From assembly GCA_947097615.1 (NCBI GenBank), contig CAMURX010000127.1, positions 1 to 5,215 on the forward strand: 5,215 nt of DNA. Reading direction: 5' to 3'. The translations under genes and the position numbers were made by a program. The DNA comes from an uncultured Neisseria sp. (lineage in GTDB: Bacteria > Pseudomonadota > Gammaproteobacteria > Burkholderiales > Neisseriaceae). Positions 4,888-5,215 of this stretch are shown in pieces. How positions within the stretch are numbered: position 1 is the stretch's first letter; every line of letters begins with the position of its first letter. Below the pieces are notes generated by a model. That model saw nothing but the letters and a program-made list of their open reading frames with translations. It did no database searches and had not been told where the DNA came from.

Positions 4888-5215
4888 TTATTGGAAACGG
4901 CCGCGCTTCACCTGCAAGCCGTCGGGGTTCAGGCGCGCGGCCAAACCCTGATTGCGCAGGGCGTGGGTCAGGGCGACGGCCAGCCCGTCGGCGGCATCGG
5001 CCTGCGGCGTGCCCGACAGCCCCAGCATCCGCACCACCATATCCTGAACCTGCTCCTTGGCCGCCTTGCCCTGCCCCACCACCGCCTGTTTGACCTGCAG
5101 GGCGGTGTATTCGTATACCGGCAGGCCGCGCATCACCAAGGCCGCCACCGCCGCCCCGCGCGCCTGCCCCAGCATCAGCGTGGCAGCAGGATTAACGTTC
5201 ACGAACACCTGCTCC
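4888..5215 (-). CDS. ruvC: Holliday junction resolvase RuvC, C-terminal part, 5' end outside window
   Basis: A dimeric endonuclease that cuts four-way junctions, working with RuvAB at the end of homologous recombination. 108 codons are visible; the frame continues off the right edge, so the GTG at 5206-5208 is an internal Val, not a start. The first visible residues, EQVF, hold the catalytic glutamate (E66 in E. coli) and the base-probing phenylalanine (F69). D73 and D76 in [10 protein letters not shown] lie exactly 72 and 75 residues after that glutamate, as D138 and D141 do in E. coli. The lysines equivalent to K107 and K118 (VKQ, and the K of AKEQ) are also in register. LGQARGAA is the family signature helix. 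The C-terminus KRGRFQ matches E. coli in length. The N-terminal catalytic Asp (D7) is not visible. It faces recQ, with the DUS hairpin at 4822-4861 as its terminator. Confidence 0.97.
   Translation of the reverse strand, partial: EQVFVNVNPAATLMLGQARGAAVAALVMRGLPVYEYTALQVKQAVVGQGKAAKEQVQDMVVRMLGLSGTPQADAADGLAVALTHALRNQGLAARLNPDGLQVKRGRFQ

Noticed and set aside
1..5215. Search for CRISPR arrays, insertion sequences, Correia elements, tRNAs, prophage or defence genes
   Set aside because: No spaced direct repeats, transposase motifs, Correia-type TATAG inverted ends, cloverleaf or phage proteins were seen. The only dispersed repeats are DUS.

Overview
The window comes from a GC-rich member of the genus Neisseria. 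The diagnosis rests on twelve copies of the Neisseria DNA uptake sequence (DUS) core GCCGTCTGAA in about 5.2 kb. Eleven carry the AG-dialect form AGGCCGTCTGAA rather than the AT-form (ATGCCGTCTGAA) typical of N. meningitidis and N. gonorrhoeae. The AG dialect plus a base composition that looks close to 60% GC points to a commensal lineage (such as the elongata/bacilliformis/mucosa/subflava side of the genus). I cannot name the species.

Layout, left to right. 1-518 (+): C-terminal part of an NCS2 (AzgA/AdeP-type) purine permease. 557-594: a DUS-palindrome terminator shared with the convergent gene gpmA. 621-1304 (-): gpmA, the 2,3-bisphosphoglycerate-dependent phosphoglycerate mutase. About 1330-1708 (-): rnpB, the catalytic RNA of RNase P, with an extended -10 promoter at 1715-1723. 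It runs directly into gpmA with no visible terminator between them. 1734-1863: three DUS copies, two forming a long hairpin. 1876-2196 (-) and 2212-2652 (-): a two-gene unit made of a surface-adhesin-E-like lipoprotein followed by a small secreted coiled-coil protein. 2653-2717: a short divergent promoter region. 2718-4517 (+): recQ helicase. 4518-4887: a non-coding stretch holding two nearly identical 40-bp DUS palindromes. 4888-5215 (-): C-terminal two-thirds of ruvC, running off the right edge.

Most of the window is housekeeping: purine uptake, glycolysis, tRNA 5' maturation and recombinational repair (recQ and ruvC face each other). The less ordinary content is how DUS elements are used. 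They serve as terminators, lie in a 5' leader, lie in the recQ coding sequence, overlap the -35 region of rnpB, and in one case form the 5' arm and loop of a helix of RNase P RNA itself. The RecQ here ends after one HRDC domain, whereas the well-studied gonococcal RecQ has three. I found no CRISPR array, insertion sequence, prophage, defence cassette or clearly new multi-gene system.
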